DNA of 33,499 nt from Micromonospora qiuiae (GCF_016863555.1 NZ_BOPC01000035.1:1-33499); one strand, 5' to 3'; shown: positions 25,207 to 33,437, counted from the stretch's first letter. The notes: generated by a model not told the origin, from the sequence alone. Made by a program: numbers and translations.

Positions 25207-26952
25207 ATGCTGGATCGACTCGCGTCCCGCCTCGCCGCCGCCGCGCTGCGGTTGCCGCCGGCACGCACCCGCAGGATCGCCGTCACCCGTGACCTTGCCG
25301 TCCGGGTACGCGACGGGGTGATCCTGCGCGCCGACCACTACGCCCCCGATCTGGCGGGGGCGCCCACCGTGCTGATCCGCACTCCGTACGGTCGGGGCGG
25401 GCCGATGCGGCTGCTCTGCCGGCTCGCGGCCGAGCAGGGGTTCCACGTGATCATCCAGTCCTGCCGGGGCACCGGCGGCTCGGGCGGGCTGTTCGACCCG
25501 TTCGTGCGCGAGCGGGACGACGGGCTGGACACCCTCGACTGGCTGCGGCGGCAGCGCTGGTGGTGCGGCGCGTTCGGCATGTTCGGCGCCAGTTACCAGG
25601 GCTTCGTGCAGTGGGCCCTGGCGGCCGACGCGGGCGAGGAACTGCGGGCGATGGTCGCCGTGGTCACCGCCTCGGCCACCCGCGACTCCACGTACGCCGG
25701 CGAGTCGTTCGCCCTGGACACGGTGCTGACCTGGACGGAGCTGCTCCAGGCGCAGACCGTGCCCTGGCTGGCCCGGCAGTGGGAACTCAAGCGGGGGCAG
25801 CCCCGGCTGGTCGCCGCGCTGTCGCACCTGCCCCTGATCGAGGCGGACCGGGTGGCGACCGGGGTCACCGTGCCGTTTTTTCAGGAGTGGCTGCGCCACC
25901 ACACCCCGCAGTCCGACTACTGGCGCCGCCGGGTCTTCGACGACCGGCTGCATCTGGTGCGGGCCCCGGTGGCGATGGTCAGCGGCTGGCACGACATCTT
26001 CCTGCCAGCGCAGCTGCGCGACTATGCCGCGCTGCGCGCCACCGGCGCCCGGCCGCGGCTCACTGTCGGGCCGTGGACCCACGGCAGCCCTGGGCTGTTC
26101 GTGGCTGCCCTGCGGGAGGGGCTTCGCTGGCTCGACGCCCACCTGGGCGGTGCCGACGCGACGGGCGCGGCCGCCCGCGACACCAGCGGCGGCGACGCGC
26201 GTGCCGCTGGCGGCGGCACGCAGGACGGGGTCCGCACCGGGTCGGTGCGGGACGCACCGGTACGGGTGCACGTCGGCGGGACCGGCGGGGGCTGGCGGGA
26301 CCTGCCGGACTGGCCGCCGCCCGCCCGCGAGGTCCGGTGGTACCTGCACCCGGGTCGGGCGCTGCGCACGGCGGTCGCCGTCCCGTCGTCGCCGGACGGA
26401 TTCTGGTACGACCCGGCCGACCCGACCCCCTCGCTGGGCGGCCCGCTGCTGGTGGCCCAGCGGGCCGGGCCGGTCGACAACCGTCCGGTGGAGGCCCGCC
26501 CGGACGTGCTGACCTGGACCAGTGCGCCGCTCACCAGCGCGATGGAGGTGATCGGCCCGGTCCGCGCCGAGATCCACCTGCGCAGCGAACTGCCGTATCT
26601 CGACGTCTTCGTGCGGCTGTGCGACGTGGACCGTCGGGGTCGTTCCTGGAACGTCTGCGACGGGCTGGTGCGGCTCGACCCGCTGCACGCCACCACCGAC
26701 GGGGCGGGTGTCGTGACGGCAGCGGTGGAACTGTGGCCCACCGCCCACCGGTTCGCGCCCGGTCACCGGTTGCGCCTGCAGGTTTCCGGGGGCGCCCACC
26801 CCCGGTACGCGCGCAACCCCGGCACCGGCGAACCGCTCGGTGCGGCGGTCCGGCTGCGTGCCGGATATCGCGAGATCCTGCACGACCCGGATCATCCGTC
26901 CGCCGTGGTCCTGCCGCTCGTGGGTCCTGCCACGCCGCCTCGCTCGGGCTGA
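25207..26952 (+). CDS. CocE/NonD family (X-Pro dipeptidyl-peptidase-like) hydrolase
   Basis: 581 aa. The alpha/beta-hydrolase part (about 22-300) starts with VRVRDGVILRADHYAP and has the oxyanion region TPYGRGGPM and SCRGTGGSGG. The triad is S129 (GASYQG), D263 (SGWHDIF) and H292 (GPWTHG). The C-terminal jelly roll (about 350-580) has WYLHPGRAL, YDPADPTPSLGG, TWTSAPLTSAMEVIGPVRAEI and SGGAHPRYARNPGTGEP. A Gly/Ala/Asp-rich linker (about 316-345) is unusually long. No signal peptide is seen. The likely reaction is hydrolysis of an ester or acyl-peptide. It is co-transcribed with marR (5-bp gap). Confidence 0.94.
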   Translation: MLDRLASRLAAAALRLPPARTRRIAVTRDLAVRVRDGVILRADHYAPDLAGAPTVLIRTPYGRGGPMRLLCRLAAEQGFHVIIQSCRGTGGSGGLFDPFVRERDDGLDTLDWLRRQRWWCGAFGMFGASYQGFVQWALAADAGEELRAMVAVVTASATRDSTYAGESFALDTVLTWTELLQAQTVPWLARQWELKRGQPRLVAALSHLPLIEADRVATGVTVPFFQEWLRHHTPQSDYWRRRVFDDRLHLVRAPVAMVSGWHDIFLPAQLRDYAALRATGARPRLTVGPWTHGSPGLFVAALREGLRWLDAHLGGADATGAAARDTSGGDARAAGGGTQDGVRTGSVRDAPVRVHVGGTGGGWRDLPDWPPPAREVRWYLHPGRALRTAVAVPSSPDGFWYDPADPTPSLGGPLLVAQRAGPVDNRPVEARPDVLTWTSAPLTSAMEVIGPVRAEIHLRSELPYLDVFVRLCDVDRRGRSWNVCDGLVRLDPLHATTDGAGVVTAAVELWPTAHRFAPGHRLRLQVSGGAHPRYARNPGTGEPLGAAVRLRAGYREILHDPDHPSAVVLPLVGPATPPRSG

Positions 26953-26973
26953 CTGCGGCGAACGCTGCCGCCC

Positions 26974-27004
26974 GTGGCGGCGGCCGGTCACCGGCCGCCG
27001 CCAC
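26974..27004. terminator. Perfect palindrome between convergent genes, bidirectional terminator
   Basis: GTGGCGGCGGCCGGT (26974-26988) and ACCGGCCGCCGCCAC (26990-27004) match over all 15 positions around a single C, giving in RNA a 14-bp stem with a 3-nt loop. It lies between the hydrolase stop and the end of the cold-shock gene. No T tract is present. Confidence 0.7.
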
Positions 27005-27013
27005 CGGCACCGC

Positions 27014-27217
27014 TCACATCGCCCGGACGTTGTCCGCCTGCGGTCCCTTCTGCCCCTGAGTCACCTCGAACTCGACCTGCTGGCCCTCGGACAGCTCGCG
27101 GTAGCCGCTCGCCGCGATCGCTGAGTAGTGGACGAAGACGTCCGGACCTCCACCGTCCTGCTCGATGAAACCGAAGCCCTTTTCCGAGTTGAACCACTTC
27201 ACGGTGCCGGTTGCCAT
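27014..27217 (-). CDS. Cold shock protein (CspA family)
   Basis: 67-aa single cold-shock domain: [20 protein letters not shown] with RNP1 (KGFGFI), DVFVHYSAI with RNP2 (VFVH), and [27 protein letters not shown]. It acts as an RNA chaperone. ATG 27217 is preceded by AAGGAGAG about 9 nt upstream. The upstream region is long (234 bp to dedA) and rich in repeats, and may include a structured leader. Confidence 0.97.
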   Translation of the reverse strand: MATGTVKWFNSEKGFGFIEQDGGGPDVFVHYSAIAASGYRELSEGQQVEFEVTQGQKGPQADNVRAM

Positions 27218-27240
27218 GTGTTTCTCTCTCCTTGTTCCGC

Positions 27241-27274
27241 GGGCGATCGCCCAGTGGGTGCCAGTGATCGCCCA
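27241..27274. repeat. Palindrome and direct repeats upstream of the cold-shock gene
   Basis: GGGCGATCGCCC (27241-27252) is a perfect 12-bp palindrome. GATCGCCCA occurs at 27245-27253 and 27266-27274. It lies 24-57 nt before the cold-shock ATG, inside its likely mRNA leader or promoter. Confidence 0.5.
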
Positions 27275-27374
27275 ATACCGTCCCGACAGTAACCGCTGTA
27301 AGGGGCATTTGCCGGGCGAAGCGCCTGAGGCGATGACGGTGTGATGGTGTGATGGTGTAGCCGTGGCCGAGCGG

Positions 27375-27403
27375 CCTCCGGGATGATCCGGAGGAACCTC
27401 CGG
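27375..27403. repeat. Three alternating arms between the cold-shock and dedA genes
   Basis: CCTCCGG (27375-27381), CCGGAGG (27388-27394) and CCTCCGG (27397-27403). The middle arm can pair with either outer arm. It lies upstream of the dedA -10 box, so it is outside a leaderless dedA mRNA; it could be an operator or part of a long cold-shock leader. Confidence 0.45.
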
Positions 27404-27438
27404 TGGAAACCCGGTGTCGGGCGTGGCGGAGCAGGCCC

Positions 27439-27444
27439 TAGCGT
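27439..27444 (+). promoter_or_regulatory. -10 box of dedA, probably leaderless
   Basis: TAGCGT, then 7 nt, then ATG 27452. No Shine-Dalgarno sequence is present. Confidence 0.5.
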
Positions 27445-27451
27445 ACGGGGT

Positions 27452-28060
27452 ATGGCAGACCAGTTGGCCCAGGTCGGAGAGCTTCCCGTCGTGCTGCTGA
27501 TGGGGGTGCTCGGCGTGGTCATGCTCTTCGACGCGGTGCCGCTGTTCGGCGTCCTCGTTCCGGGCGACGTGGCGGTTCTCGCCGCGGTGGCGGTCGGCAG
27601 CCCCGGCACCGGGCTGGCGACCTTCGTCGCCGTGGTCACCGGCTGCCTCGCCGGCTGGTCCCTGAGCTTCCTGGCCGGCCGGCGGTGGGGTGACCGGCTG
27701 CGGCACAGCCGCTTCGGTGGCTGGGTCGGTGAGGCCCGGTGGGTGGCGGCGGAAGGCATCCTGCGCCGTGACGGCGGGCGGCTGGTGCTGGTCGCCCCCT
27801 TCCTGCCGGTGTTCAACGCGCTGCTGCCGCTGGCGGCGGGCGGTCTGCACATGTCGTACCGGCGGTTCCTCGGCTTCGCGGCGCTCGGTGCGGGCGCGTG
27901 GGCCGGCCTCTACCTGCTGGTGGGGACCGCGTCGCGGTCGCTGGCCGGGCTGTTCCCGCCGGGCGCGAGCCCGCTGCTGGTCACCCTGGTCGGTGGCCTG
28001 CTGCTGGCCGCCCTGGTGCTGCTCGGCACCCGGCGCCGGCTGCGTACGATCACCGCCTGA
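27452..28060 (+). CDS. DedA family membrane protein
   Basis: 202 aa. About five hydrophobic segments are seen. The DedA/VTT core is [19 protein letters not shown] with the conserved acidic residues, [22 protein letters not shown] and [40 protein letters not shown]. The Arg of the usual GRFIPxxR motif is replaced here ([10 protein letters not shown]). DedA proteins are flippase-like and take part in lipid carrier recycling and membrane homeostasis. ATG 27452 fits the leaderless promoter; an upstream ATG at 27383 would add unrelated residues. Confidence 0.92.
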   Translation: MADQLAQVGELPVVLLMGVLGVVMLFDAVPLFGVLVPGDVAVLAAVAVGSPGTGLATFVAVVTGCLAGWSLSFLAGRRWGDRLRHSRFGGWVGEARWVAAEGILRRDGGRLVLVAPFLPVFNALLPLAAGGLHMSYRRFLGFAALGAGAWAGLYLLVGTASRSLAGLFPPGASPLLVTLVGGLLLAALVLLGTRRRLRTITA

Positions 28061-28110
28061 GCGCCGGACCGCCCGCACATCGGGCACCCGGGCCGCCTTT
28101 CATGTCGGGA

Positions 28111-30543
28111 TCACGCTGCGGGCTCGCCCCACCACCGGACGCGAGTGGGTGCGGTCAGGCCGGACATCAGCGTCGCGGCGGTCACACCCATGTCAGCGAG
28201 GATGTTGATGGTCGCCTGCCGGATGACCGTCGAGGTGTTGTCGCTGCCCACCTGGTAGGTGTTGGCCGAGTCCAGCCCCAACGACCAGTTGATCGTTCCC
28301 GTGCCGAACGTCAGGCTGCCGTCGCCGCCCGGGTGCACCACCAGCCGGTGCGTCGCGGTGCCGGCGGAGTCGTACTCGTCGCCGGGCCCGGTCAGCAGCA
28401 ACCCGGACGGGATCGAATACGTCACGTGCGAGCAGAAGACGGCGTCCGGATGCGGTGGCGCCAGGTACGCCGCCCCTGGGGAACTCGTGCCGGCCGGGCC
28501 GTAGGTGTCCCATTCGAAGCCGAGGATCTGCCCCGGGGAGGTCCACGCCTGGCCTGCGGTGAGCGCCGCCACGCTGGTGTGCCGCCACAGCGGGGTCGCC
28601 GAGTACCCGCCGTCGTAGGGCACGACCAGCGGCCGGAGATCGGGCCCGTTGACCACGAAGATGGTGCCGGTCAGGGTGTTCTCCGGGTCGTCGCCGCCTT
28701 TGCCGGCGCCGTCCGGGTCGCGCCACGTGCCCGTCCACTGTGGCCGTTCCAGCGATTCGCGCGAGGCGATGGTGGACTTGTAACACTCCCAGGTGCGCGG
28801 CCGGCCCGTGGCGTCCGCGCCGTGACCGACGGCGCGCCAGAACACCTCGTTGGCGGCGCAGAAGAACAGGCTGGTCCCGGAATCCTTGGCCGTCTCCCAG
28901 CCGGCGCGCATCGCGTCGGACCAGTACTCGTTGTGGCCCATCGCCAACGCCGCCCGGACGGGTCGCAGCAGCGCCCCGGTCGGGTCGCCGGCCGCGTCGA
29001 GGCAGGCGTAGTACTTGGCGTCGACGCCGTTGCGCTCCAGGAACCGCAACATCGGGTACTCGCCGGTGAAGAACGTCGACCACTGCACGGCCCCGTAGGC
29101 GCGGCCCGGGTCGGCGGCCCCCCGGTTGACGATCGGCCGGTCGTACGACACGTACCGGGCGCAGTCACTGTGGTACTGGTTGATGGCGGTGCCGTAATAC
29201 AGGCTGTTGCCCGCGTACTGGTTGGCGCCGAGCCCACCGAACGCGTTGTAGGCGACCCAGGTGGAGTCCGCAGGCATCACCATCAGCTCCGCCGTCCGGT
29301 CGTCGTCGCGCAGCACGAACAGCACGTGGCTCGCGCCGCCGCCGGTGCGCTCGAGGCGAAGCAAATAGACCCCGGAGGGCGCCCACGCCGGTGGAGTCCA
29401 GGTCAGTGTGGTCGACCAGTTGCCGCAGTCCAGCGAAGGGCGGCTCGTCACCGGGTCACAGTCGCCCGGCGGCGGCTGGGCCTGGCTGGCCGCCAACTGC
29501 GCCGCGCTCGGGGTGAGGGTGGCGTACCGGCGGGCACCGGCGCCGCCGTACCAGCCGATCCGGTACACCTGAGCCGACCAGCCGGCACCGTCGCTTTGGC
29601 CGATCTTGAAGTGGACCGTCTCGTGCCGGTCGACGCTGAACCCGTCGGCGAACCCCTGCAGGGTGCTGATTCCGCCGAGGGCGCCGACCGGCAGATCCCA
29701 CGCCGCGCGGGCGACCCCCGGCAGGGCGTTCTCCGCCGCGACCGGATTCGGTCCCCGCGACACCCGCAGATCCAGGTTGCCGGACCTGCCGGTGCTCGTG
29801 GTCACCGACGCGCGCACCACCGCCACGCCCGAGCCGGTTGGAGCGGTGTAGGTCGGTGTCGCCGTGGCGGCGCCGGCCAGCGAGCCACCACCCGACTGCA
29901 CCGACCACGAGTAGGAGGTGATCGTCTCGCCGGGGGAGAGAGCGGTGGCCTCTACGTCCAGGCCGACCGTCGCGCCGGACCCAACGGGCCGGTCCGTGCC
30001 GGCCAACGTGAGGTTGCCGCCGGACATGCTGGGAACCGCGCAGAGAAGATCCACGAAATAGCAGGTGGCGTTGTACGTCAGCCCGGGGTAGCTGTCGGTC
30101 AGCGAGTAGCGGCCGTTGCCGATGCCCGCCGGGTCCGCCCCTGTGGCCGGAGCGAACAGGTTGCCGTTCGTGCGGGCGGAGGCGAAGAACGCGTGCGTGT
30201 ACGGGTAGGCCACCTCGACCGTGGCGGACAGGTACACGGCGGCGACCAACCACCGGCCGGCCAGCACCGGCAGCGGCGCGACGGCGACGGTGTTCCAGGC
30301 GCCCCAGGTCGGTGTGGTGAACGTCGCCCGCCGCAGCACCTGCCGCGAGACGTTGTCGTACAGCACCCACTGGGCCGTCATCTGCCCGGCCGGCACGTAC
30401 TGCGGAAACAACCATCGGCCACCGACAATCTCACCGTCGGCGGTGACCTGGATCAGGGTGCCGACCGTCAACTGCGTACGGGCCTCCGTCCAGTGTGGAT
30501 TCGCTGCGGCCGTCGAGTTGTCGAAGAGGGACTGTGGCTGCAC
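28111..30543 (-). CDS. DUF4082 - Ig-like - N,N-dimethylformamidase-type large protein
   Basis: 810 aa from GTG 30543. A DUF4082 domain (about 1-168; GGRWLFPQYVPAGQMTAQWV, RATFTTPTWGAWNTVAVAP, PYTHAFFASARTNGNLFAP) is followed by a PKD/Ig-like domain (about 178-262) and a large domain resembling the C-terminal region of the N,N-dimethylformamidase beta subunit (about 270-790; GFSVDRHETVHFKIG, QVYRIGWYGGAGARRYA, TWVAYNAFGG, MGHNEYWSDAMRAGWE). Known DMFase binds one iron through two Tyr and one Glu; Y432 and E539 are candidate ligands by motif only. No signal peptide or membrane helix is seen, although the domains are of an extracytoplasmic kind. It stands alone, convergent with dedA. Confidence 0.85.
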   Translation of the reverse strand: MQPQSLFDNSTAAANPHWTEARTQLTVGTLIQVTADGEIVGGRWLFPQYVPAGQMTAQWVLYDNVSRQVLRRATFTTPTWGAWNTVAVAPLPVLAGRWLVAAVYLSATVEVAYPYTHAFFASARTNGNLFAPATGADPAGIGNGRYSLTDSYPGLTYNATCYFVDLLCAVPSMSGGNLTLAGTDRPVGSGATVGLDVEATALSPGETITSYSWSVQSGGGSLAGAATATPTYTAPTGSGVAVVRASVTTSTGRSGNLDLRVSRGPNPVAAENALPGVARAAWDLPVGALGGISTLQGFADGFSVDRHETVHFKIGQSDGAGWSAQVYRIGWYGGAGARRYATLTPSAAQLAASQAQPPPGDCDPVTSRPSLDCGNWSTTLTWTPPAWAPSGVYLLRLERTGGGASHVLFVLRDDDRTAELMVMPADSTWVAYNAFGGLGANQYAGNSLYYGTAINQYHSDCARYVSYDRPIVNRGAADPGRAYGAVQWSTFFTGEYPMLRFLERNGVDAKYYACLDAAGDPTGALLRPVRAALAMGHNEYWSDAMRAGWETAKDSGTSLFFCAANEVFWRAVGHGADATGRPRTWECYKSTIASRESLERPQWTGTWRDPDGAGKGGDDPENTLTGTIFVVNGPDLRPLVVPYDGGYSATPLWRHTSVAALTAGQAWTSPGQILGFEWDTYGPAGTSSPGAAYLAPPHPDAVFCSHVTYSIPSGLLLTGPGDEYDSAGTATHRLVVHPGGDGSLTFGTGTINWSLGLDSANTYQVGSDNTSTVIRQATINILADMGVTAATLMSGLTAPTRVRWWGEPAA

Positions 30544-30546
30544 GGG

Positions 30547-30554
30547 TCACCTCC
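30547..30554 (-). promoter_or_regulatory. Very strong ribosome-binding site that fixes the DUF4082 start
   Basis: GGAGGTGA on the reverse strand, a full match to the 16S 3' end, lies 3 nt before GTG 30543 (the GGAGG core is 6 nt away). It argues against any upstream start that would add a signal peptide. Confidence 0.8.
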
Positions 30555-30681
30555 GGTATGGAGTTCGAGTGACCCTCACCTTCGCGGTCGTGGCCTGAAT
30601 TCTCCGTCGATGATGCGATGTCGTCGGGTACCGGACAGTGCTCGGGTGGCTACCCTGCGGGCCTTTGTGGACGGCGGCAGG

Positions 30682-31335
30682 CTACCAGCCGCGCGCCCGC
30701 CACTCGGGTAGCTGCGGCCGCTCGGCACCGAGTGTCGAGTCCCGGCCGTGTCCCGGGTAGAACCAGGTCTCGTCCGGCAGCCGGTCGAAAACCTTGTGCT
30801 CGACGTCGTCGATCAGCGCGGCGAAACGCTCCGGGTCCTGGTCGGTGTTGCCGACGCCGCCCGGGAAAAGGCTGTCGCCGGTGAAGAGGTGCGGGATGCC
30901 GTCGGGGTCGCGGTAGAGCAGCGCCACCGAACCGGGCGTGTGTCCCTTGAGGTGGATGACCTCCAAGGCGCAGTCGCCGACCGGCACGGTGTCGCCGTCG
31001 GTGAGGGTCTGCGTTTCGATCGGCAGGCCGGCCGCGTCGTCGACGTGCACCAGCGCGCGGGCGCCGGTCCTGGCCACCACCTCGGCCAGCGCCACCCAGT
31101 GGTCCATGTGCTGGTGAGTGGTGACCACCGTGCGCAGCCCGTCGTCGCCGATCAGCTCCAGCAGACGCGGCGCCTCGTTGGCCGCGTCGATCAGCAGCTG
31201 CTCGCCGCTGGAACGGCAGCGCAGCAGGTACGCGTTGTTGTCCATCGGCCCGACCGAGACCTTGGTGATGGTCAGCCGGTCGAGTTCGCGTACCGCCGGG
31301 GGGCCGCCGGGGGTGACGTCTCCGCTGTAGGTCAT
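30682..31335 (-). CDS. MBL fold metallo-hydrolase (glyoxalase II-like)
   Basis: 217 aa. Metal site: THQHMDH (H74, H76, D78, H79), H131 (KGHTPGS), D153 (TGDSLFPGG) and H195 (YPGHG), as in glyoxalase II-type hydrolases with two metals. MDNNAYLLRC and PETWFYPGHG-like spacing also fit. The substrate is probably a thioester; in mycothiol-making actinomycetes this may be S-acyl-mycothiol, which is inferred. It lies 4 bp after the mycothiol-dependent isomerase gene and shares its promoter. Confidence 0.94.
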   Translation of the reverse strand: MTYSGDVTPGGPPAVRELDRLTITKVSVGPMDNNAYLLRCRSSGEQLLIDAANEAPRLLELIGDDGLRTVVTTHQHMDHWVALAEVVARTGARALVHVDDAAGLPIETQTLTDGDTVPVGDCALEVIHLKGHTPGSVALLYRDPDGIPHLFTGDSLFPGGVGNTDQDPERFAALIDDVEHKVFDRLPDETWFYPGHGRDSTLGAERPQLPEWRARGW

Positions 31336-31339
31336 GGTG

Positions 31340-32056
31340 CTAGATCCATTCGGGTGGGCGGGGCAACTGACCGTCGGGGGTGACGGTCAGGTCGGTGCCG
31401 GGGCTGCGGCCGGTCAGCCAGGCGGCCAGCTCGGCCGCCGGGCCAGCGATGACGGGGGCCCGAGCGCGGTCGCCGACCACCAGTTCGTGGCGGCTGCCGT
31501 CGAAGCGCAGCACCATCGGCGGGGCGTCGTCGCGGCCGGTGAAGGTGTCGACCACCTCGTGCAGCAGCCGGTGGCCGAACTCCGCCGACCAGTCCGCCGG
31601 CCGGTAGTCGGCGGCCAGGTCGACGTGGTGGATCTCCAGTTCCCGCAGCCGTCCCCAGACCAGCATTGCGGCCGGCCAGGGGCCGCGCCGGGTCTCGACG
31701 GTGGCCGCCCACGCCTGCGGCGGCATCGCGGCGACCGCCTCGGTGAACCGGTCCGCGCTGCGCCGCAGGTCGTCGAGGTGCTCCTCCGGCGCCCGGGACG
31801 CGCCGGCGGCGATGTCGGCGTCCCGGGACTCGGCGCTGGCGTACTGCGGGATCCGCTCGCCGGTCCGGGCCGAGGTGAGCAGGTTGACGAAGGCGTCGGC
31901 GTTGCGGGCCAGATGGGTGAGGACGTGACCGCGCGCCCAGCCCGGCAGCAGCGACGGCGCCGCCAGATCGGCGGCGTCGAAGCGGGCCGCCGTGCGCAGC
32001 AGGCGAGCCGTCGCGTCGTGCACGTCGCCGGTCAGCAGGAGGGGGTCCATGGTCAC
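31340..32056 (-). CDS. Mycothiol-dependent maleylpyruvate isomerase family protein
   Basis: 238 aa from GTG 32056; ATG 32050 (third codon) is the alternative and has GGGGAG 5 nt upstream. The DinB-type four-helix domain (about 1-150) has LLPGWARGHVLTHLARNADAF and LRELEIHHVDLAADY, whose His and acidic residues bind metal in the family. The C-terminal SCP2-like part (about 165-235) starts at FTGRDDAPPMVLRFDG. These enzymes use mycothiol as cofactor or substrate; the exact reaction is not predictable. First gene of a two-gene operon with the MBL hydrolase. Confidence 0.92.
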   Translation of the reverse strand: MTMDPLLLTGDVHDATARLLRTAARFDAADLAAPSLLPGWARGHVLTHLARNADAFVNLLTSARTGERIPQYASAESRDADIAAGASRAPEEHLDDLRRSADRFTEAVAAMPPQAWAATVETRRGPWPAAMLVWGRLRELEIHHVDLAADYRPADWSAEFGHRLLHEVVDTFTGRDDAPPMVLRFDGSRHELVVGDRARAPVIAGPAAELAAWLTGRSPGTDLTVTPDGQLPRPPEWI

Positions 32057-32062
32057 TCCCCG

Positions 32063-32068
32063 ACCCTA
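32063..32068 (-). promoter_or_regulatory. -10 box of the isomerase-MBL operon, probably leaderless
   Basis: TAGGGT on the reverse strand lies 6 nt before GTG 32056. If transcription starts at the GTG, the mRNA has no leader. Confidence 0.5.
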
Positions 32069-32127
32069 GTCGCCCGGGTTGGCCGCGTCGCCGGGGAATT
32101 CACTTCCTCCAGTGGCGCCGGGCGTCC

Positions 32128-32133
32128 TACCGT
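32128..32133 (+). promoter_or_regulatory. -10 box of the rsgA unit
   Basis: TACCGT; expected transcription start near 32140. The -35 region (TTCCTC at about 32105) is poor. The mRNA would contain the short leader ORF at 32174. Confidence 0.4.
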
Positions 32134-32173
32134 CGAGTTGGTTCGCGGCGCCGGAACGGGGGAGGTGGTGGTC

Positions 32174-32215
32174 ATGCCGGTCACCGCACGTACGTCTCAT
32201 CCGCACCGACCCTGA
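32174..32215 (+). CDS. Short leader ORF (13 codons) upstream of rsgA
   Basis: MPVTARTSHPHRP, ending in TGA 32213-32215. GGAGG (32161-32165) lies 8 nt before its ATG, the best ribosome site in the neighbourhood and better than that of the rsgA gene itself. The stop is 10 nt before rsgA GTG 32226, so ribosomes could re-initiate there. No family is recognised. Function as a leader peptide or coupling device is inferred. Confidence 0.45.
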   Translation: MPVTARTSHPHRP

Positions 32216-32225
32216 ACGAGGAGCC

Positions 32226-33257
32226 GTGAAGATCATCCTGACCGCCCTGGGCTGGGACACCGACCGGGCGGCGTATCTGCGTCGTCACCGTACCGACCAC
32301 CGCCCGGGCCGGGTCGCCCGGGTCGACCGCGGCGTCTGCACCGTGCTCACCGAGCACGGTCCGGTGCGCGCCACCTCGGGTGGTGCCGTGCTGGCCGCCG
32401 CGGCCGGCGACGCCACCCGACTGCCCTGCGCCGGAGACTGGGTGCTGCTCGGCACCTGGCCTGACGCGCGGGTGACCGTGGAGGCGGTGCTGCCTCGGCG
32501 TACCGCCCTGATCCGCCGGACCGCCGGTAAGGACGCCAGCGGTCAACTGCTGGCCGCCAACCTGGACGCCGCCGCGGTGGTGGAGCCGGTGCACCCCGCG
32601 CCGGACGCCGGCCGCATCGAGCGGCTGCTCTCCCTGGTCCACGAGTCGGGCGCCCGGCCGCTGGTCGTGTTGACCAAGACCGACCTGGCGGCTGATCCGG
32701 CGGCGGTGGCACGCCAGCTCGCGGCCGTCGCGCCGGGGGTGCCGGTGCTGCCGGTCAGCGCCGAGCGGGGCACCGGGCTGGACCCGCTGCGCGCCGAGGT
32801 GGCCCCAGGCCGCACCCTCGGCCTGCTCGGGCCCTCCGGCGCGGGCAAGTCGAGCCTGGTCAACGCGCTCGCCGGGACCACGGTGATGTCCACCCAGTCG
32901 ATCCGCCGGGTCGACGGCAAGGGACGACACACCACCACCTGGCGGTCGCTGGTGCCGCTGCCCGGCGGCGGTGCCGTGCTGGACACCCCGGGCGTACGGG
33001 CGGTCGGCCTGCTGGACGGGGCGACGGGCCTCGACCGGGCCTTCGTCGACATCGCCGATCTCGCCGCCTACTGCCGGTACGGCGACTGCGGGCACGAGTC
33101 GGAGCCGGGCTGCGCCGTGCGGGCGGCGCTGGAGGCCGGCGAACTGTCCGCCCGCCGCTGGGAGAGCTGGCGGCGCCTGCACCGCGAGATCGCCCACGAA
33201 ACCCGCCGCCGCACCACCCGCCTCACCCGCCCCACCCGCCTCCGCCCCTCCCACTAA
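32226..33257 (+). CDS. rsgA: Ribosome small subunit-dependent GTPase A
   Basis: 343 aa. An OB-fold N-terminal part (about 25-95) is followed by a circularly permuted GTPase: TKTDL (G4) comes first, then GPSGAGKSS (G1, K208), GKGRHTTT (G2 region) and DTPG (G3). The zinc element is C283-x4-C288-x-H290-x5-C296 (CRYGDCGHESEPGC). RsgA checks 30S subunit maturation. GTG 32226 is chosen because the family sequence starts here; GAGGAG is only 2 nt upstream, so initiation may depend on the leader ORF. The C-terminal Arg/Thr/Pro tail (RRRTTRLTRPTRLRPSH) is coded by low-complexity DNA that continues past the stop. Confidence 0.94.
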   Translation: MKIILTALGWDTDRAAYLRRHRTDHRPGRVARVDRGVCTVLTEHGPVRATSGGAVLAAAAGDATRLPCAGDWVLLGTWPDARVTVEAVLPRRTALIRRTAGKDASGQLLAANLDAAAVVEPVHPAPDAGRIERLLSLVHESGARPLVVLTKTDLAADPAAVARQLAAVAPGVPVLPVSAERGTGLDPLRAEVAPGRTLGLLGPSGAGKSSLVNALAGTTVMSTQSIRRVDGKGRHTTTWRSLVPLPGGGAVLDTPGVRAVGLLDGATGLDRAFVDIADLAAYCRYGDCGHESEPGCAVRAALEAGELSARRWESWRRLHREIAHETRRRTTRLTRPTRLRPSH

Positions 33258-33270
33258 CCACCCCCGCCCC

Positions 33271-33318
33271 TCTCCGCACCCCGCCCTCTCCGCACCCCGC
33301 CCTCTCCGCACCCCCGTA
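33271..33318. repeat. 16-bp tandem repeat after rsgA
   Basis: Three copies of TCTCCGCACCCCGCCC (33271, 33287, 33303; the last imperfect at its end), followed by further C-rich DNA to 33368. No gene is seen between 33258 and 33499. Confidence 0.8.
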
Positions 33319-33368
33319 CCTCGCCCTCCCCGCCTTCCCGCCCTCCCCGCACCCTCGCCCCCGCCCGC

Positions 33369-33437
33369 CGATCTTGCAGTTTTGGTCGCTGTTATGCCCC
33401 CTTCACGGCTTTTGTGGCGACCGAAAGTGCAAGATCG
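33369..33437. repeat. Long inverted repeat of the CGATCTTGCA type
   Basis: Arms 33369-33389 and 33417-33437 pair at 19 of 21 positions (CGATCTTGCA / TGCAAGATCG outside and GGTCGC / GCGACC inside), with a 27-nt AT-richer loop. Such repeats are, to my knowledge, common between genes of Micromonospora relatives and resemble REP elements. Confidence 0.75.

Noticed and set aside
27359..27430. tRNA-Ser-like D-arm sequence (TGGCCGAGCGG)
   Set aside because: No TTCGA T-loop, no acceptor pairing and no anticodon arm could be found.
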